Assembly (NCBI GenBank): GCA_014529385.2
Contig: CM043958.1
Coordinates: forward strand, 150,296,793-150,360,792
From: Adiantum capillus-veneris
Lineage: Eukaryota; Streptophyta; Polypodiopsida; Polypodiales; Pteridaceae
Direction of reading: 5' to 3'
Length of the DNA: 64,000 nt
The notes under the pieces are model-generated. The model saw nothing but the letters and a program-made list of their open reading frames with translations, was not told where the DNA came from and did not search any database. A program made the translations under genes and the position numbers. The stretch's first letter is position 1; each line of letters starts with the position of its first letter. This document shows positions 54,080 to 64,000 of the stretch, one piece after another.

Positions 54080-54420
54080 TCTCTCTCTCGCTCTCCCTCT
54101 CCCTCTCTATTTCTCTATCTCCCCACCACCATTCGGGAAAAGTCTACCACAGCTTAGCCTTCAGCCAGTTGAAAAATCAAAATAGTCGGTTGAAGGGAGG
54201 GGAAAAAGCTTGAAATATTTAAGAAAATAGAGTTAAATTGCAAATTTTTTTGGTTATTTTTAATAATTTCCTCATTGAATCTACCCTAAAGGAGATTGTG
54301 TATGCTTGCAAAATTGGTTTTTATGCCCCCCAACTGTGTGTGTGTGTGTGTGTGTGCGTGCTAAAAGGGGAAATTGTACTCACGCTTACATGCTTGAGCC
54401 TATCCCCTTGTCAGCGGCAC

Positions 54421-54777
54421 ACACTATCGTAGCCATTCGACTTAACTCCCACTCCCTTCGATGTGAGACATGGCGTTGGGGCAATGGAGAAGAGTCAAAT
54501 TGAATGTGCACATTATGCTCACTGCAAGTTCGAGAGTCTAAGTACCACACACTACTAGAGTGCTCAACTTTTGGTCACATCCGAACTTGCTTCCCTCACA
54601 TTTTTAGCCATGACTTCGACCTACACACTTTCCTCTCCCAACCACAATGTGGGCTCTCCATTGCGACTCTCATCACCACAAATTTGCAGCATCAAGAATC
54701 ACTCATCAGCCACACACATACTACATCACATGTAACCTTGGTCCCATAGGTCATATTTGACCTCTGAGGACGATACT

Positions 54778-54834
<57 letters not shown>
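54421..54834 (+). mobile_element. LINE tail (second type) ending in (CT)n
   Basis: The plus frame at 54423-54749 has 'AIRLNSHSLRCETWRWGN', a stop, then Cys/His-rich 'CTLC...YHTLLECSTFGHIR'. That is the zinc-binding end found after RT in many non-LTR elements. About 35 bp of 3' UTR ('ggtcccataggtcatatttg', 'gaggacgatactaaaat') then run straight into a 52-bp CT tract (54783-54834). The same arrangement recurs at 54835-55056 and 58905-59243. Confidence 0.6.
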
Positions 54835-54836
<2 letters not shown>

Positions 54837-54990
54837 ATACCTTCCTGTCCCAACCACGATGTGGACTCTCTATTGTGACGCTCATTTCAGCCATTTTTGA
54901 GCATCGAGAGTCACTTATGACCTCCACTCACACCACGTGACATGTTCATTTGGTCCCATAGGTCATTTTTAACCTCCAAGGATGATAATA

Positions 54991-55056
<66 letters not shown>
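54835..55056 (+). mobile_element. Second copy of the same LINE tail ending in (CT)n
   Basis: Starts within the tail ('cataccttcctgtcccaacc'), keeps 'ttggtcccataggtcat' and 'ccaaggatgataatagaatt', and ends in CT (54994-55056). It abuts the previous copy's CT tract head to tail. Confidence 0.6.
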
Positions 55057-55059
<3 letters not shown>

Positions 55060-55377
55060 CATGTGCGACCAACCTTTGTACTCTCTTCAATGTCAATCAA
55101 CTTCAAAATTTGAAGCAGTCTCGCTTCTTCCTTGGGTTTGTGAGTGGATTTGCCACCGCTCAATGGGCAATGCTAAAAGAAAACCTAGATTTAGTTTAAT
55201 CCCACTTACAAATTTTGAGATTTACCTCTAAATTTTAAACTTGAAGGTGAAAAAACCTATAACATATAGAAAATTTAGTGTAAAAACCTTCAAATTTAAC
55301 CAATTTACCTTTTAAAATTCTCATACGTTGGTTTACCAAGTTCTTAGAAAAAAAAGTTTTTTTCGAGCCCTGTCATT
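55057..55377. other. No gene seen
   Basis: AT-rich linker between LINE fragments, with 'aacctataacatatagaaaa'-like A/T-rich text and no motif. Confidence 0.4.
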
Positions 55378-55940
55378 GAGGCTTTGAGCACAATCTCGAT
55401 CCCTGTCATTGAGGCTTTAAAGCACAATCTCGAACAAAGACAAAGCCAAAGCTAGAGGTCTTGTCGATGGTTCCTACGTCAGATATAAGCACCCGAAGGA
55501 ATCCCTTTTGCACCTGACTTGGGGATGTTCAAAAATCAGTGATTTCACGGGCATGATTTGTAGGAGAGTACACACACATCTGGGACTTTCTTTCTTTAGA
55601 CACGACCTTGCTATGGGCTCTAGATCCATTTATGACTTGGACCTTTTGATTGACATTTGCATAGCAAGAGCCACAATGTTAAGAGTCATTTAGCAGTTCA
55701 GGAATGCACTACTGTACTCACCCTTGGACTCAAATGTTGTTTTAGAAACGTGCTGGTGGAGAATTCATTGTAGTAAGACTTGCAAGTTAAAGATGTAAGA
55801 CTAGCCCCTCTGATGTATTCTTTCTTGGTCAACCCTGGGCAAAGGATATGCCAAGGCTCTTTGTAATTTTTTGAGTATTAAGCAATTCTAGCTCGAGTAT
55901 TAAGCAATTCTACCTCAACTGAGCACTTAAAAAAAAAAAG
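55378..55940 (+). mobile_element. LINE 3' fragment with zf-RVT-like tail and A-run
   Basis: The plus-strand translation contains 'YKHPKESLLHLTWGCSKIS' and 'FFRHDLAMGSRS', 'LLIDICIARATML'. It is closely parallel to the minus-strand tail at 47740-48080 ('RCKHPNECLTHLF', 'DLAMGSKHI', 'LLTDICIVRATLL'). So it is a second member of that LINE family. An A-run at about 55929-55939 may be the poly(A) end. Truncated and not functional. Confidence 0.75.
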
Positions 55941-55967
55941 ACATACCATGCAAACTTAACTTTGACA

Positions 55968-56372
55968 AAAACAACATAGGATATCCAACCTCCTCACTAT
56001 CTCACACAGGCATGGGCACGATATGATCAATAGTGGAGGACAAAAATGTAGGGTGCGTCAATCGTGGACCATCAAATCTGACGGCGTGAGGGTGGCTAAA
56101 GTTTACAAATTTGCCTTGAATTTACAAACCCCCCTGCATTTACTATATGAACGCAAGTAGACGTAGTGTTTAGTGCACATGAGTTGCAGTGGGGAGGTGG
56201 TGGGTTCAAGACATGGCCCGTACGGCCCGCCCCAAATTTACACACCTATCCAAATTTACTTTTGGCCCCGAATTTACAACATGTCCCAGATTTACAAATC
56301 CGCATCGGACAACCCACATCACTTCAGCTGTCTATCCCCTTGCACTGCACCCATGTGAGATAGTATGGAGGG
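55968..56372. mobile_element. Inserted segment, SINE-like, absent from the paralogous block at 62012-62110
   Basis: The block 'gccatgcaaacttaactttgac' / 'aaggctcatcttcc' is continuous at about 62012-62060 but is split by about 400 bp here. Inside are a weak A-box-like TAGTGTTTAGTG (56164-56175) and B-box-like GGTTCAAGACA (56203-56213), 39 bp apart, and repeated 'atttaca' words. 'ggatat' occurs at both ends (about 55979 and 56364). It could equally be a deletion in the other copy. Confidence 0.4.
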
Positions 56373-56449
56373 GATATTTAAGGCTCATCTTCCCACCTTG
56401 CGACATGGACATTCTCTCTTTGCCACGTTAATAGATAATAGCTCGTGTG

Positions 56450-56558
56450 ACCTACGGGTCTCGCTCGCTCTTACCAATGGTACAACGGCAAGACCTTCTG
56501 CGGCGACACAGCCTCCGATGGTGCTCAGGTATGACAACACTATCTACATAAGCCCTAC

Positions 56559-56633
<75 letters not shown>

Positions 56634-57310
56634 TGCTTGATGTCTTTCTCTCTTGCCCGTAGATGATGGCGTTTTTCTCCCTATCTATCTAGATGATTTG
56701 TAGCTGGGCTCTATAGTAGCTGGCTGCACTCATGAGCTGATGCAATAGATGTGAGGCGAGTGAGGATTACAAAACCTTAATTTGTTGCTCCACCCTGGGG
56801 CTTGATAACATGAAAACAATATTTACCCAATAGCTCCCTAACTATATTATGCATCTTACAACTATAATACATCAAGGGATCAACATCCCACCTCAAAGAA
56901 ACCTAATGTTTGCCTCAAGCCTCTCAAAACACAACAGCTAGTGTTGGCTCGGCTGAGTGTAGGCAGCTCACAAAGCAGCCCACTATGGGCGTCCCAAAAC
57001 ATCCCATCAAGGGGGATATCTATTCAAAATAGCACCGATGGATGTGTACTGCTGAGAAAATCCTTGCTGCAAACAACAACTTGCTATTTTGCAAAGGGGC
57101 CATACAATCCACGACCTACTGTAGGCGTTTCTTGTATGTGATTTCATTTGGAGAGATGCTTTGTCTTTGCATGTATCGAAAACGGCCAAGAGCTTTGTGA
57201 CATACCCTTGCCTTCAAGATGCAAGTGCAGGTGTTTGCATCTAGAGAGACACCCTCGCTTTGAATCGACCGAAAACAACCTAGAGCTTCTTGACCTTACC
57301 CAAGCTGGGT
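56450..57310. repeat. Segmental repeat S1, copy 2
   Basis: Pair of 51640-52510, described there. The internal microsatellite is (GA)n at 56561-56631 instead of (AC)n. The end (57175-57300) holds only the last words of the PPR fragment. Confidence 0.82.
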
Positions 57311-57591
57311 AGAGTTAGGTCTTCAAGTGAGCTCAACGGAGCGAGCTTTTTCTTTTTTGGAGTGCCTCCCTCCCTAACTCCCCTTCCTCCTCTTGCCGCC
57401 CATGTGCTTCCTCCTTCTCCTCAGCCTCCTCCTCCAAAATCCTTCCTCTCCTCCACCTCCTCTCTCCATCTACTCCTCTAAGCACCTTCCCTTCCTCCAG
57501 CTCCTCCTCTAGAAACCACCATCCCTTCCCTAAAGTCCTCCTATCTCCTACTAGTAGCCTTCTTCCTCTCTCTTTTCTTAGTCACTCTATA

Positions 57592-57595
<4 letters not shown>
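57311..57595. other. C/T-rich DNA, no gene seen
   Basis: Repeated 'cctcctcc' and 'ccttcctcc' words with Pro/Ser/Leu-rich ORFs that are compositional artefacts. Confidence 0.5.
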
Positions 57596-57640
<45 letters not shown>

Positions 57641-57732
57641 CCTCTCTCGTGTTGTCTTCCCTCTGTACGTGTGTCTCTCACTCGCCCTCCACCCCTCTCT
57701 CTTGTTGTCTCCCCCTCCCACCCCCTACACCC

Positions 57733-57831
<99 letters not shown>

Positions 57832-57894
57832 CTTGCCTTCCCTCCCTTCCTGGAGTGAGCTCCACCCCTCTCTCCCCCATGTCTTCCCCCCCCC

Positions 57895-57966
<72 letters not shown>

Positions 57967-57992
57967 GACAAGAGGGAACGGTGGCAAGGGTA

Positions 57993-58026
<34 letters not shown>

Positions 58027-58081
58027 CACACACACACATACACACACACACACACTAGGACGAGAGCAAAGGGTGGCAAGG

Positions 58082-58126
<45 letters not shown>
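57596..58126. repeat. Cluster of compound (C)n(CT)n(CA)n microsatellites
   Basis: CT runs at 57596-57636, 57743-57782, 57799-57828, 57905-57932 and 57994-58022. C runs of 14 (57730-57743) and about 20 (57886-57905) sit directly before two of them. CA follows at 57933-57963 and 58028-58055. GA runs at 58083-58126. The 200-codon ORFs on both strands here are microsatellite translations. Confidence 0.95.
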
Positions 58127-58128
<2 letters not shown>

Positions 58129-58667
58129 GGAGAGAGCTATTTTAAAAAAACAAAGCACTAGCAGTATCTCTAGTGCCTCCCTATTTTTTGTAAAAGAGGG
58201 AGAGAGGGGGAGAGAAAGAGAGAGTGATAGCGGGAGAAGAAGAGAGGGGGGGGGCGATTGGGAGGGAGAGAGAGATAAAGAGAAGAGGGGTGGCAGGTGG
58301 AGAGAGAGAGTAGGAGACTAGGAGAGAGAAAGAGAGGGAGTGCTGCGGGGGGGATTGTACAGGGTGAGCCCGTCTTTCTTTAAAAAAAAAACAATACACT
58401 TTACCTCTCTCCCTCACAATTTTGTTGCCCCCTTTTCTCTTTGTCTCTCTCTCTTTCTCTCTCTCTCTCTCTCCTTATCGATCTCTCTCCCACTGCATCT
58501 TCCTTTTTTCTTTCTCTACCTCCTGTCATATTGTCGCTCGAGTCCCTCTAATCCCAATGAGAAATGAAACAAAATGCTATGTTAATTGTCTTCAAAAGGC
58601 CAAAATGACCCATGCGACCATACTGATACATTCTTGGTGGATCTAATACAATGTCTGGGTACAAAAT

Positions 58668-58715
<48 letters not shown>

Positions 58716-58863
58716 GGGGAGAGGGGTCTGCAAGGGAAGGGAAGGGTTGGGCGGGCCAGGGGGGGGATTGTGAGAGGGGGAGAGTGGAGTGTAGTTTTCT
58801 TTTTTTAAAAAAGGGGAAAGAAAGGGAGTGCAAGGGGTGCTTAGACCCCTCCTCCCCCCCCCC

Positions 58864-58904
<41 letters not shown>
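58127..58904. repeat. Purine/pyrimidine-rich DNA with GA, CT and C runs
   Basis: GA-rich 58196-58340, CT-rich 58435-58480, (GA)n 58673-58712, C13+ before (CT)n at 58868-58904. Between 58556 and 58670 lies a reverse copy of the 'ggtc(t/g)cat(a/g)ggtcatttt' tail-like repeat. No genes. Confidence 0.8.
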
Positions 58905-58906
<2 letters not shown>

Positions 58907-59210
58907 TTCACTGCAAGTTCGAGAGTCTGAGTACCACACACTTCTAGAGTGCTCAGCTTTTGGTCACATGCAAACTTACTTCCTTCACATTTTCAGCCAT
59001 GACCTAGACCTACACACTTTCCTCTCTCAGCCATAGTGTGGGCTCTCCATTGCAACTCTCATCACCACAATTTTGGATAACCAAGAATCCCTCATCAATG
59101 ACACAAATACTACATCACATGTAACTTTGGTCTCATATGTCATATTTGACGTCCAAGGACGATAATAAAATCTATCTATCTACCTCTCCCTCCCCCGCTG
59201 GCCCCTCCCT

Positions 59211-59243
<33 letters not shown>
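58905..59243 (+). mobile_element. Third copy of the LINE tail followed by CT-rich microsatellite
   Basis: Aligns with 54525-54780 ('gcaagttcgagagtct', 'agagtgctca', 'ttttggtcacat', 'cacactttcctctc', 'gtaactttggt', 'ccaaggacgataataaaat'). It runs into '(ctat)n' and then (CT)n at 59216-59243. Confidence 0.65.
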
Positions 59244-59246
<3 letters not shown>

Positions 59247-59498
59247 CTCCCCCCTCTTTCTCTCTCATTTTCCTTTGTACCCATGCATTGTATTAGATCC
59301 ACCAAGACTGTATCAGTTTGGTCTCATAGGTCATTTGCGTTATGAAAATTCTTAATATAGCATTTCATTCCATTTTAGTTAATATAACAATTCATTCCAT
59401 TTCGTTTCATTTATCTCTAGGGTTGGAGGGACTTGAGGGGTGTGTGGTGGGAGTAAAGAGAGAGAAAGGTAATAGGGGGTGGGGAAAGGGGTGGCAAG

Positions 59499-59500
<2 letters not shown>

Positions 59501-59538
<38 letters not shown>

Positions 59539-59577
59539 GGGATAGGGAGAGCATGATAGGAGGACATACATACATAC

Positions 59578-59675
<98 letters not shown>

Positions 59676-59720
59676 GAGCTAGGGAAGAGGGAGGGGCGGA
59701 CGTAGAGCAAGAGGTGGGGG

Positions 59721-59767
<47 letters not shown>

Positions 59768-59930
59768 AGGGGGCAAGAGAGGGAATGGGTTGGAGGGATC
59801 ATGAGAGGGAGAGAAGGGGAGCGGTGAGAGGGTTTGATTTAAAAGAAAAACAAAGGAACTAGCAAAATCGCTAATATTTTAGGGTTTTTTAGAGAGACAG
59901 AGAGAAAAGAGGAGAATTTTAATGTTATAG

Positions 59931-60010
<80 letters not shown>
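59501..60010. repeat. GA, AT and GA microsatellite cluster
   Basis: (GA)n 59501-59534, 'catacatacata' then (AT)n 59580-59639 directly joined to (AG)n 59640-59670, (GA)n 59724-59764, (GA)n 59936-60010. All long ORFs here are artefacts of these runs. Confidence 0.95.
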
Positions 60011-60012
<2 letters not shown>

Positions 60013-60197
60013 CCTTGGCTACTCCACTGGAGGGAGGGGCGGCAATGGACGGTAGTGGTAGGAGTAGGGGCGGCACATGGTGGTAGTAAGTTAGCATCAC
60101 TAACCACCAATGCTGGTCTAGGGTGGTGGGTGGTTATGGTTGCTAAGAGGCGGCAATGGGAGGTAGTGGTGGTGGGATGAAAAAAAAATTGCTCGCT
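60011..60197. other. G-rich spacer, no gene seen
   Basis: Repeated 'ggtggtagt' and 'ggcggcaatgg' words; no motif. Confidence 0.5.
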
Positions 60198-60570
60198 TCA
60201 AAGCTTGCTTCGTTGAGCTCGCTCCTTAATCGTCCCCAGTTGGGCATATCCAGCAATCAATGCACTCCAAGAGATGACATCCCGGACAAGAAGCTCCTTG
60301 AGCACCTTTTGTGCTTTATGAAGTGCACCACATTTGGCATACATGTCAACAAAGGCATTGCCAAGCACAACGTGTTCGTTCAACAAGCCCTTACTAATAA
60401 TATCATCGTGAATTCTTTTACCCATATCAGCATCTTGTGTAATGCCACATGCCTTCAAGGTGCAAGTGTAGGTGATTGCATTTGGAAAGATGCCCTCTCT
60501 TTGTATCTGCTAAAAACAACTCAAAGCTTCTTGACCCTGCTTCTATTGGACATTTTCAACAATCAATGCA
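60198..60570 (-). pseudogene. PPR protein fragment
   Basis: The minus frame 60458-60198 with its upstream extension to about 60560 gives about three plant PPR repeats. The upstream part contains 'REGIFPNAITYTCTLKACG' after an in-frame TAG (about 60511). Then 'MGKRIHDDIISKGLLNEHV', 'LGNAFVDMYAKCGALHKAQ' and 'VLKELLVRDVISWSALIAGYAQ' follow. Such repeats bind organelle RNA in the intact proteins. The fragment has no start, no targeting peptide and no C-terminal E/DYW domain. The repeat style fits large PPR families of ferns and lycophytes. Confidence 0.88.
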
Positions 60571-60649
60571 CATTGCGGATAGGAATCTCGTTGAGGACTT
60601 GTTAGCACAGTCTTTAAGTGAGCTTGGAAAAGTAAGACTTATTCTCTTT

Positions 60650-61100
60650 CCCTCCATGTTTGTTTGTTTAGCAAATATTGCTGCTTTCTTCGAATTTTAC
60701 TCTCTGTTCACAAAACCATTGTGTAGTGGATATTGCTGGTCTATCCATGTTTGCTTGTGTAGCAGACATTGCTTCTTTCTTTGTGTTGCTCTGTATTTAC
60801 AAAATCAATGGTGCAATCTCCTCTTGTCTAAAACCCGTGACCTACTTGGTGAAAACAATGTGTACTTGAGATCTCTCTAGCTCTATTAATGCCTCCCATA
60901 ACTATCATACATCAAGGGAAATACTTATTCTCTTCCCCTCCATGTTTGCTTGTGTAGCGGACATTGCTGCTTTCTTGGCATTGGTCTATGTTCATGAAAC
61001 CATTGTGTAGTGGATATCCCTACTTTGTCCTTGTTTGCTTCCATAAAGCAAACATTGATGCTTTCTTGGCGCTGGTCTGAATTCACAAAGCCATTGGTGC
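60650..61100. repeat. Short repeat family P90, cluster 2 (four units)
   Basis: Units begin at about 60650, 60744, 60940 and 61028, with spacing 94 and 88 bp within pairs. Consensus: 'ccatgtttgcttgtgtagc', '.gacattgctgctttcttgg', 'gttcacaaaaccattgtgta', 'gtggatat'. A block like 52000-52040 lies between the pairs (60875-60925). Confidence 0.78.
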
Positions 61101-61412
61101 TTAGAGCTGAGTCGCACCATGGGCTAGCAAGGTTAGTACTTACTAAATAACACCAACTCCATGTTTTTCTCCTTAAATATCTAAGCTTTAGTTTAACCCA
61201 CTAGCACTTTCAAAATGGAAAGGTTTAAGCTATCTTTTAGAAAGGGAGACACTCTCCTCTTTTATAGGCCTCTCCTCTCCATTCAAATCCCTCCCATGTT
61301 TCTCTTAAAACTAGGTGTTCCTTTTTTTTTCCCATTTCAAATTTGGGTGCCACCTTGTGGGATGAAATTTTCACCTTGCCCCCACTAGCATAGGGTGCGA
61401 CCCAACTCTTAG
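61101..61412. other. No gene seen
   Basis: Mixed sequence with one 64-codon minus ORF (61237-61431) lacking recognisable features. Confidence 0.4.
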
Positions 61413-61800
61413 AGAGAGCGTATGGGACCACTACTCGATGCCTACAAACCTGCTCCAGAATACACAGCTGGCGGCCCCTCTAGGGTCAGGATCGCGAGCC
61501 GAGATAGAGCCCATGTTGGACATCATTGGAAAACAACCCTCAGAAAGGGCTATCTGCACCACGACACGAGCGTTGGGCTCGAGGTCCTACGTGCAACCTC
61601 CTCTGCTCTAAACACCACAATCTGCTTGATGGAAGAGCCCTGTAGGCCCCTCCCTGTTTGCTTGTATAGCGAATCTTGCTGCTTTCTTAGTGCTGCTCTG
61701 TTTGTATAGTGGATATCACTACTCTATCCATGTTTGCTTGTGTAGTGATTATTGTTGCTTTCTTGGTGCTGCATTGTATTCACAAAACCATTGCTGCTAA
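61413..61800. repeat. Repeat block (pair with 53036-53270) with P90 cluster 3
   Basis: 61413-61515 matches 53036-53135 ('tgggaccac.ac', 'gcctacaaacctgctccaga', 'ggcccctctagg'). P90 units follow at about 61650 and 61727. The order PPR fragment, P90 units, this block, P90 units is the same as at 52.4-53.3 kb. Confidence 0.75.
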
Positions 61801-61818
61801 TATATTAGCACGCGCTCA

Positions 61819-61819
<1 letters not shown>

Positions 61820-61860
<41 letters not shown>

Positions 61861-61873
61861 CCCCCACCCCCCC

Positions 61874-61911
<38 letters not shown>
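61820..61911. repeat. Paired (CT)n tracts
   Basis: CT at 61820-61858 and 61879-61911 separated by a C-rich word 'cacccccacccccccc'. Confidence 0.95.
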
Positions 61912-61915
<4 letters not shown>

Positions 61916-61989
61916 GATCGCACGGTGTCTCACCGTGTGTCCTTTATCGCACATGGTACACCAGCATGAAGGCACCGAAGTAAGCAATT

Positions 61990-62730
61990 GTTGCCATGTG
62001 GCCGAAATCCTAAGACATGCCATGCAAACTTAACTTTGACATCCAAGGCTCATCTTCCCTCCTTGCAATGTGGACACTCTCTCTTTATCACGTTAATAGC
62101 TACTATCATGGAATTAGCTTGATCGATTTCACCTCTTGGACACCACAATGGTGAGTTGTTTTGGTTACTCATCTCTCTCTTATTTGCTATTCAAAATATA
62201 CGCATGACTTGCAATGGTCATTACAAAAACATCGAAGCAACTTGATAAGCATGGTCACCACCATGCAAAGCATGTCACACCATCAAAGGCCTATTGATAA
62301 TGCACAACCTTCATTGGGCCATGTCCTAGGGATTTGCATTAGGCTCACATTGATAGCCTATCGTAAAACTTGCAATTATGTTTTTGCTCTATGTTCCCTC
62401 CAAATATAGTGTATACCTCCTCATGCGACTCATGAATCACCAACTAATGGATATACACTAATGATGGATTGCTTACTTTTGTAGGCACATAAGTGAGTTA
62501 CTTTACTTAATTGTAGACAAAATTTTCACTGCTTCGTTGTTCCTTAGCTTGGTTTTTACAACTATCATAGCAACTCATTTATTGTCACCATTGCTAGCCA
62601 AAATTGCATCGTAAACATGCAAACGAGTGCAAAGCATCACATCCCCTTATCTAGCTTGTCTAACTACATGGAGTCCTTGTGAAAGTTCCTCACATCTTTC
62701 TCCTTTGCATCAAGCATGTAGTTAAATATG
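61990..62730. other. No gene; contains block shared with 55.9-56.4 kb
   Basis: 62012-62110 is the uninterrupted counterpart of 55941-55967 plus 56373-56445. The remainder is AT-rich without motif. Confidence 0.5.
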
Positions 62731-62732
62731 GG

Positions 62733-62860
62733 ACTTTTTTTTTTTTGTGTGGGACAAAACTCAGAATCGTTAGCGGATTATATCAACAACCCAAAAGAAT
62801 TACAATTATCAATCATGCTCGTGTCGAGCCATGACATCTTCCAACAACCATCAGTACATC
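62733..62860 (+). mobile_element. LINE 3' UTR fragment
   Basis: A T13 run is followed by 'gacaaaactcagaatcg' and 'cggattatatcaacaaccc', matching the end of the LINE at 47425-47525 in opposite orientation. No coding part. Confidence 0.5.
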
Positions 62861-62949
62861 GGCTAACAAGGGGGCCATCGCATGACAATTGTAAAACACT
62901 TACCCATGTGGTTTCGATATTGCTGTAGTTACAACCTTGTTTCACTCTT

Positions 62950-64000
62950 CAAAGTTCTTTCGTTTCCCAATAGCTATAATCGCTTTCTTGCTTTCTTGGA
63001 TGATCTTCGTGAATCTGGCTGTTTCAATGACGTTCTCAAATAGTCGATAGTTCTTGGCCTTTTAGACATGTTTAAAGTAACAAAACCTGACGATTTGTGT
63101 ACTGATTAGAAGTGGTGGCTCATGAACACCTTCACACCCAAGAAGAAATCGTTCTTGCAGAACCCAATCTTCCATGTCTTTTGAACCCACTTGTATGTCT
63201 TTCCTACCAGGCAATCCTTGAAAGGTGGGGGAGGTTTTTACTTGCTAATCTGCATTGTGGGCATCTATCTAGACCAATCCCTCTAGCTAGGACCTTCACC
63301 CCAATCGAAAGGGCCCCCCACAGTACCTTCCAAACAAAGAACTTCATCCTAAGTGGCCATTGTGGGCACTAGATATTCTTAGCAATAGTCACCCACCTTG
63401 CCTCCGGCCATTGTTTACTCCACTGCTTGTCCAGGGAGGAGAACCAATCTAGCAAGCCCATGAGGATGTTGTACACCTCCTTGGTGCATGGTTAATGGAG
63501 GTGTCTGTCCATGGGCCATTGCCATGCTTTCCAATGAAAACTAGACTCACAGGTTGGTAGGCAGCAAATTGACAAGCCGTTCTAAGACTCTATTTACCAG
63601 CAATCTTTTAGTCCCATTGAGCTAGAACTGGGACGCTAGTTAGTATGATCCTTTCCAGTCATTGCTACTGTAGTCCCAAAACTGGCCCAATTGTTGTAGT
63701 CCTTTGTTGTTAATCTTTCTGGGCACCTCCCTCCAAGCAGGACTCAACAAGATGCTTCCCGCCTTAGAAAGCCACAGGGACTAGTGAGACATCGAGTTGT
63801 GAAAGTATCTAGTTACCTCTCCCCATTCTAAGGCCTCAGATGCTCTGTTGCACTTTTGGGCAAGCTCACTAGTTAAGCCCCCAAGCTTCATGTTAGACCA
63901 CCCACCAGGGGCAAGTAACTTGTCGTGAAGATCTAGCCCATTCCAATGGCCACCTTGCGAGCACAATTTGGAATTGTCCATCATGGCCTTTGTCATAACA
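62950..64000 (-). mobile_element. LINE ORF2 C-terminal fragment, runs off the window
   Basis: Minus-strand translation from 63996 to about 63100 gives Trp-rich LINE text. It includes 'WSNMKLGGLTSELAQKC', then after frameshifts 'WYNILMGLLDWFSSLDKQWSKQWPEA'-like text as short pieces, then 'MKFFVWKVLWGALSIGVKVL' and 'RGIGLDRCPQCR' (zf-RVT start, about 63250). The N-terminal RT lies beyond 64000, if present. It is a different subfamily from the LINE at 47.4-49.3 kb. Confidence 0.7.

Noticed and set aside
57541-58321. ORFs of 129-227 codons on both strands
   Set aside because: They translate (CT)n, (CA)n, (GA)n and C runs into Ser-Leu, His-Thr, Arg-Glu and Pro repeats; no start context or domain.
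60650-61100. CRISPR array or regular satellite
   Set aside because: Units vary in spacing and sequence and come in pairs; this is a plant genome, and there are no uniform repeats with unique spacers.

Overview
The window is nuclear DNA of a repeat-rich land plant, most likely a homosporous fern. The evidence for a plant is plant-type Ty3/gypsy (chromodomain-bearing) and Ty1/copia LTR retrotransposons, LINE fragments with a zf-RVT-like tail, and broken plant PPR genes of the L/S-motif style. The fern assignment is inference from the PPR wording and the very dense (CT)n/(GA)n tracts. No intact host gene was found. The only long intact reading frame is the gag-pol of one young gypsy element.

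Layout. 1-5.6 kb: low-copy and duplicated AT-rich DNA with microsatellites and a 40-base poly-C tract. 5.6-7.2 kb: solo LTR of gypsy family G1 (+). 7.2-12.5 kb: an unidentified exon-like ORF, LTR remnants, a dispersed repeat and a decayed coiled-coil ORF (-). 12.6-18.3 kb: decayed G1 copy (+), split by a 1.3-kb TIR DNA transposon. 18.3-21.1 kb: a short-LTR element (-) placed in a G1 gag fragment (-), then a second copy of a dispersed repeat and a 44-bp copia LTR tip. 21.1-27.8 kb: second decayed G1 copy (+). 27.8-31.05 kb: gag fragment of another element (-) and a decayed multi-exon host pseudogene (-). 31.05-39.94 kb: complete G1 element (-) with intact 1649-codon gag-pol and LTRs differing at only about 3 sites. 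41.9-47.05 kb: complete but decayed copia element (+) with 5-bp TSDs. 47.4-64 kb: LINE 3' fragments, a tRNA-like SINE with 15-bp TSDs, PPR pseudogene fragments with attached tandem repeats, and more than 25 (CT)n/(GA)n tracts.

Main structural result. The solo LTR at 5610-7199 and the complete element at 31054-39937 both lack matching target-site duplications. If the 23.9 kb between them is turned around, the full element gains a perfect 5-bp duplication (ggatg/ggatg) and the solo LTR gains a near-perfect one (attgt / a-ttgt). The simplest reading is a recent inversion by recombination between oppositely oriented, nearly identical LTRs. The alternative is an assembly inversion at the same repeats.

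How the parts relate. The four G1 copies share PBS (initiator-Met tRNA type), polypurine tract and gag-pol order, so the intact copy is a template for reading the broken ones. The two sibling copies also supply 'empty sites' that date the DNA transposon insertion. In the last third, LINE tails, PPR fragments and short repeats recur as blocks, suggesting local segmental duplication and microsatellite growth at retroposon ends.
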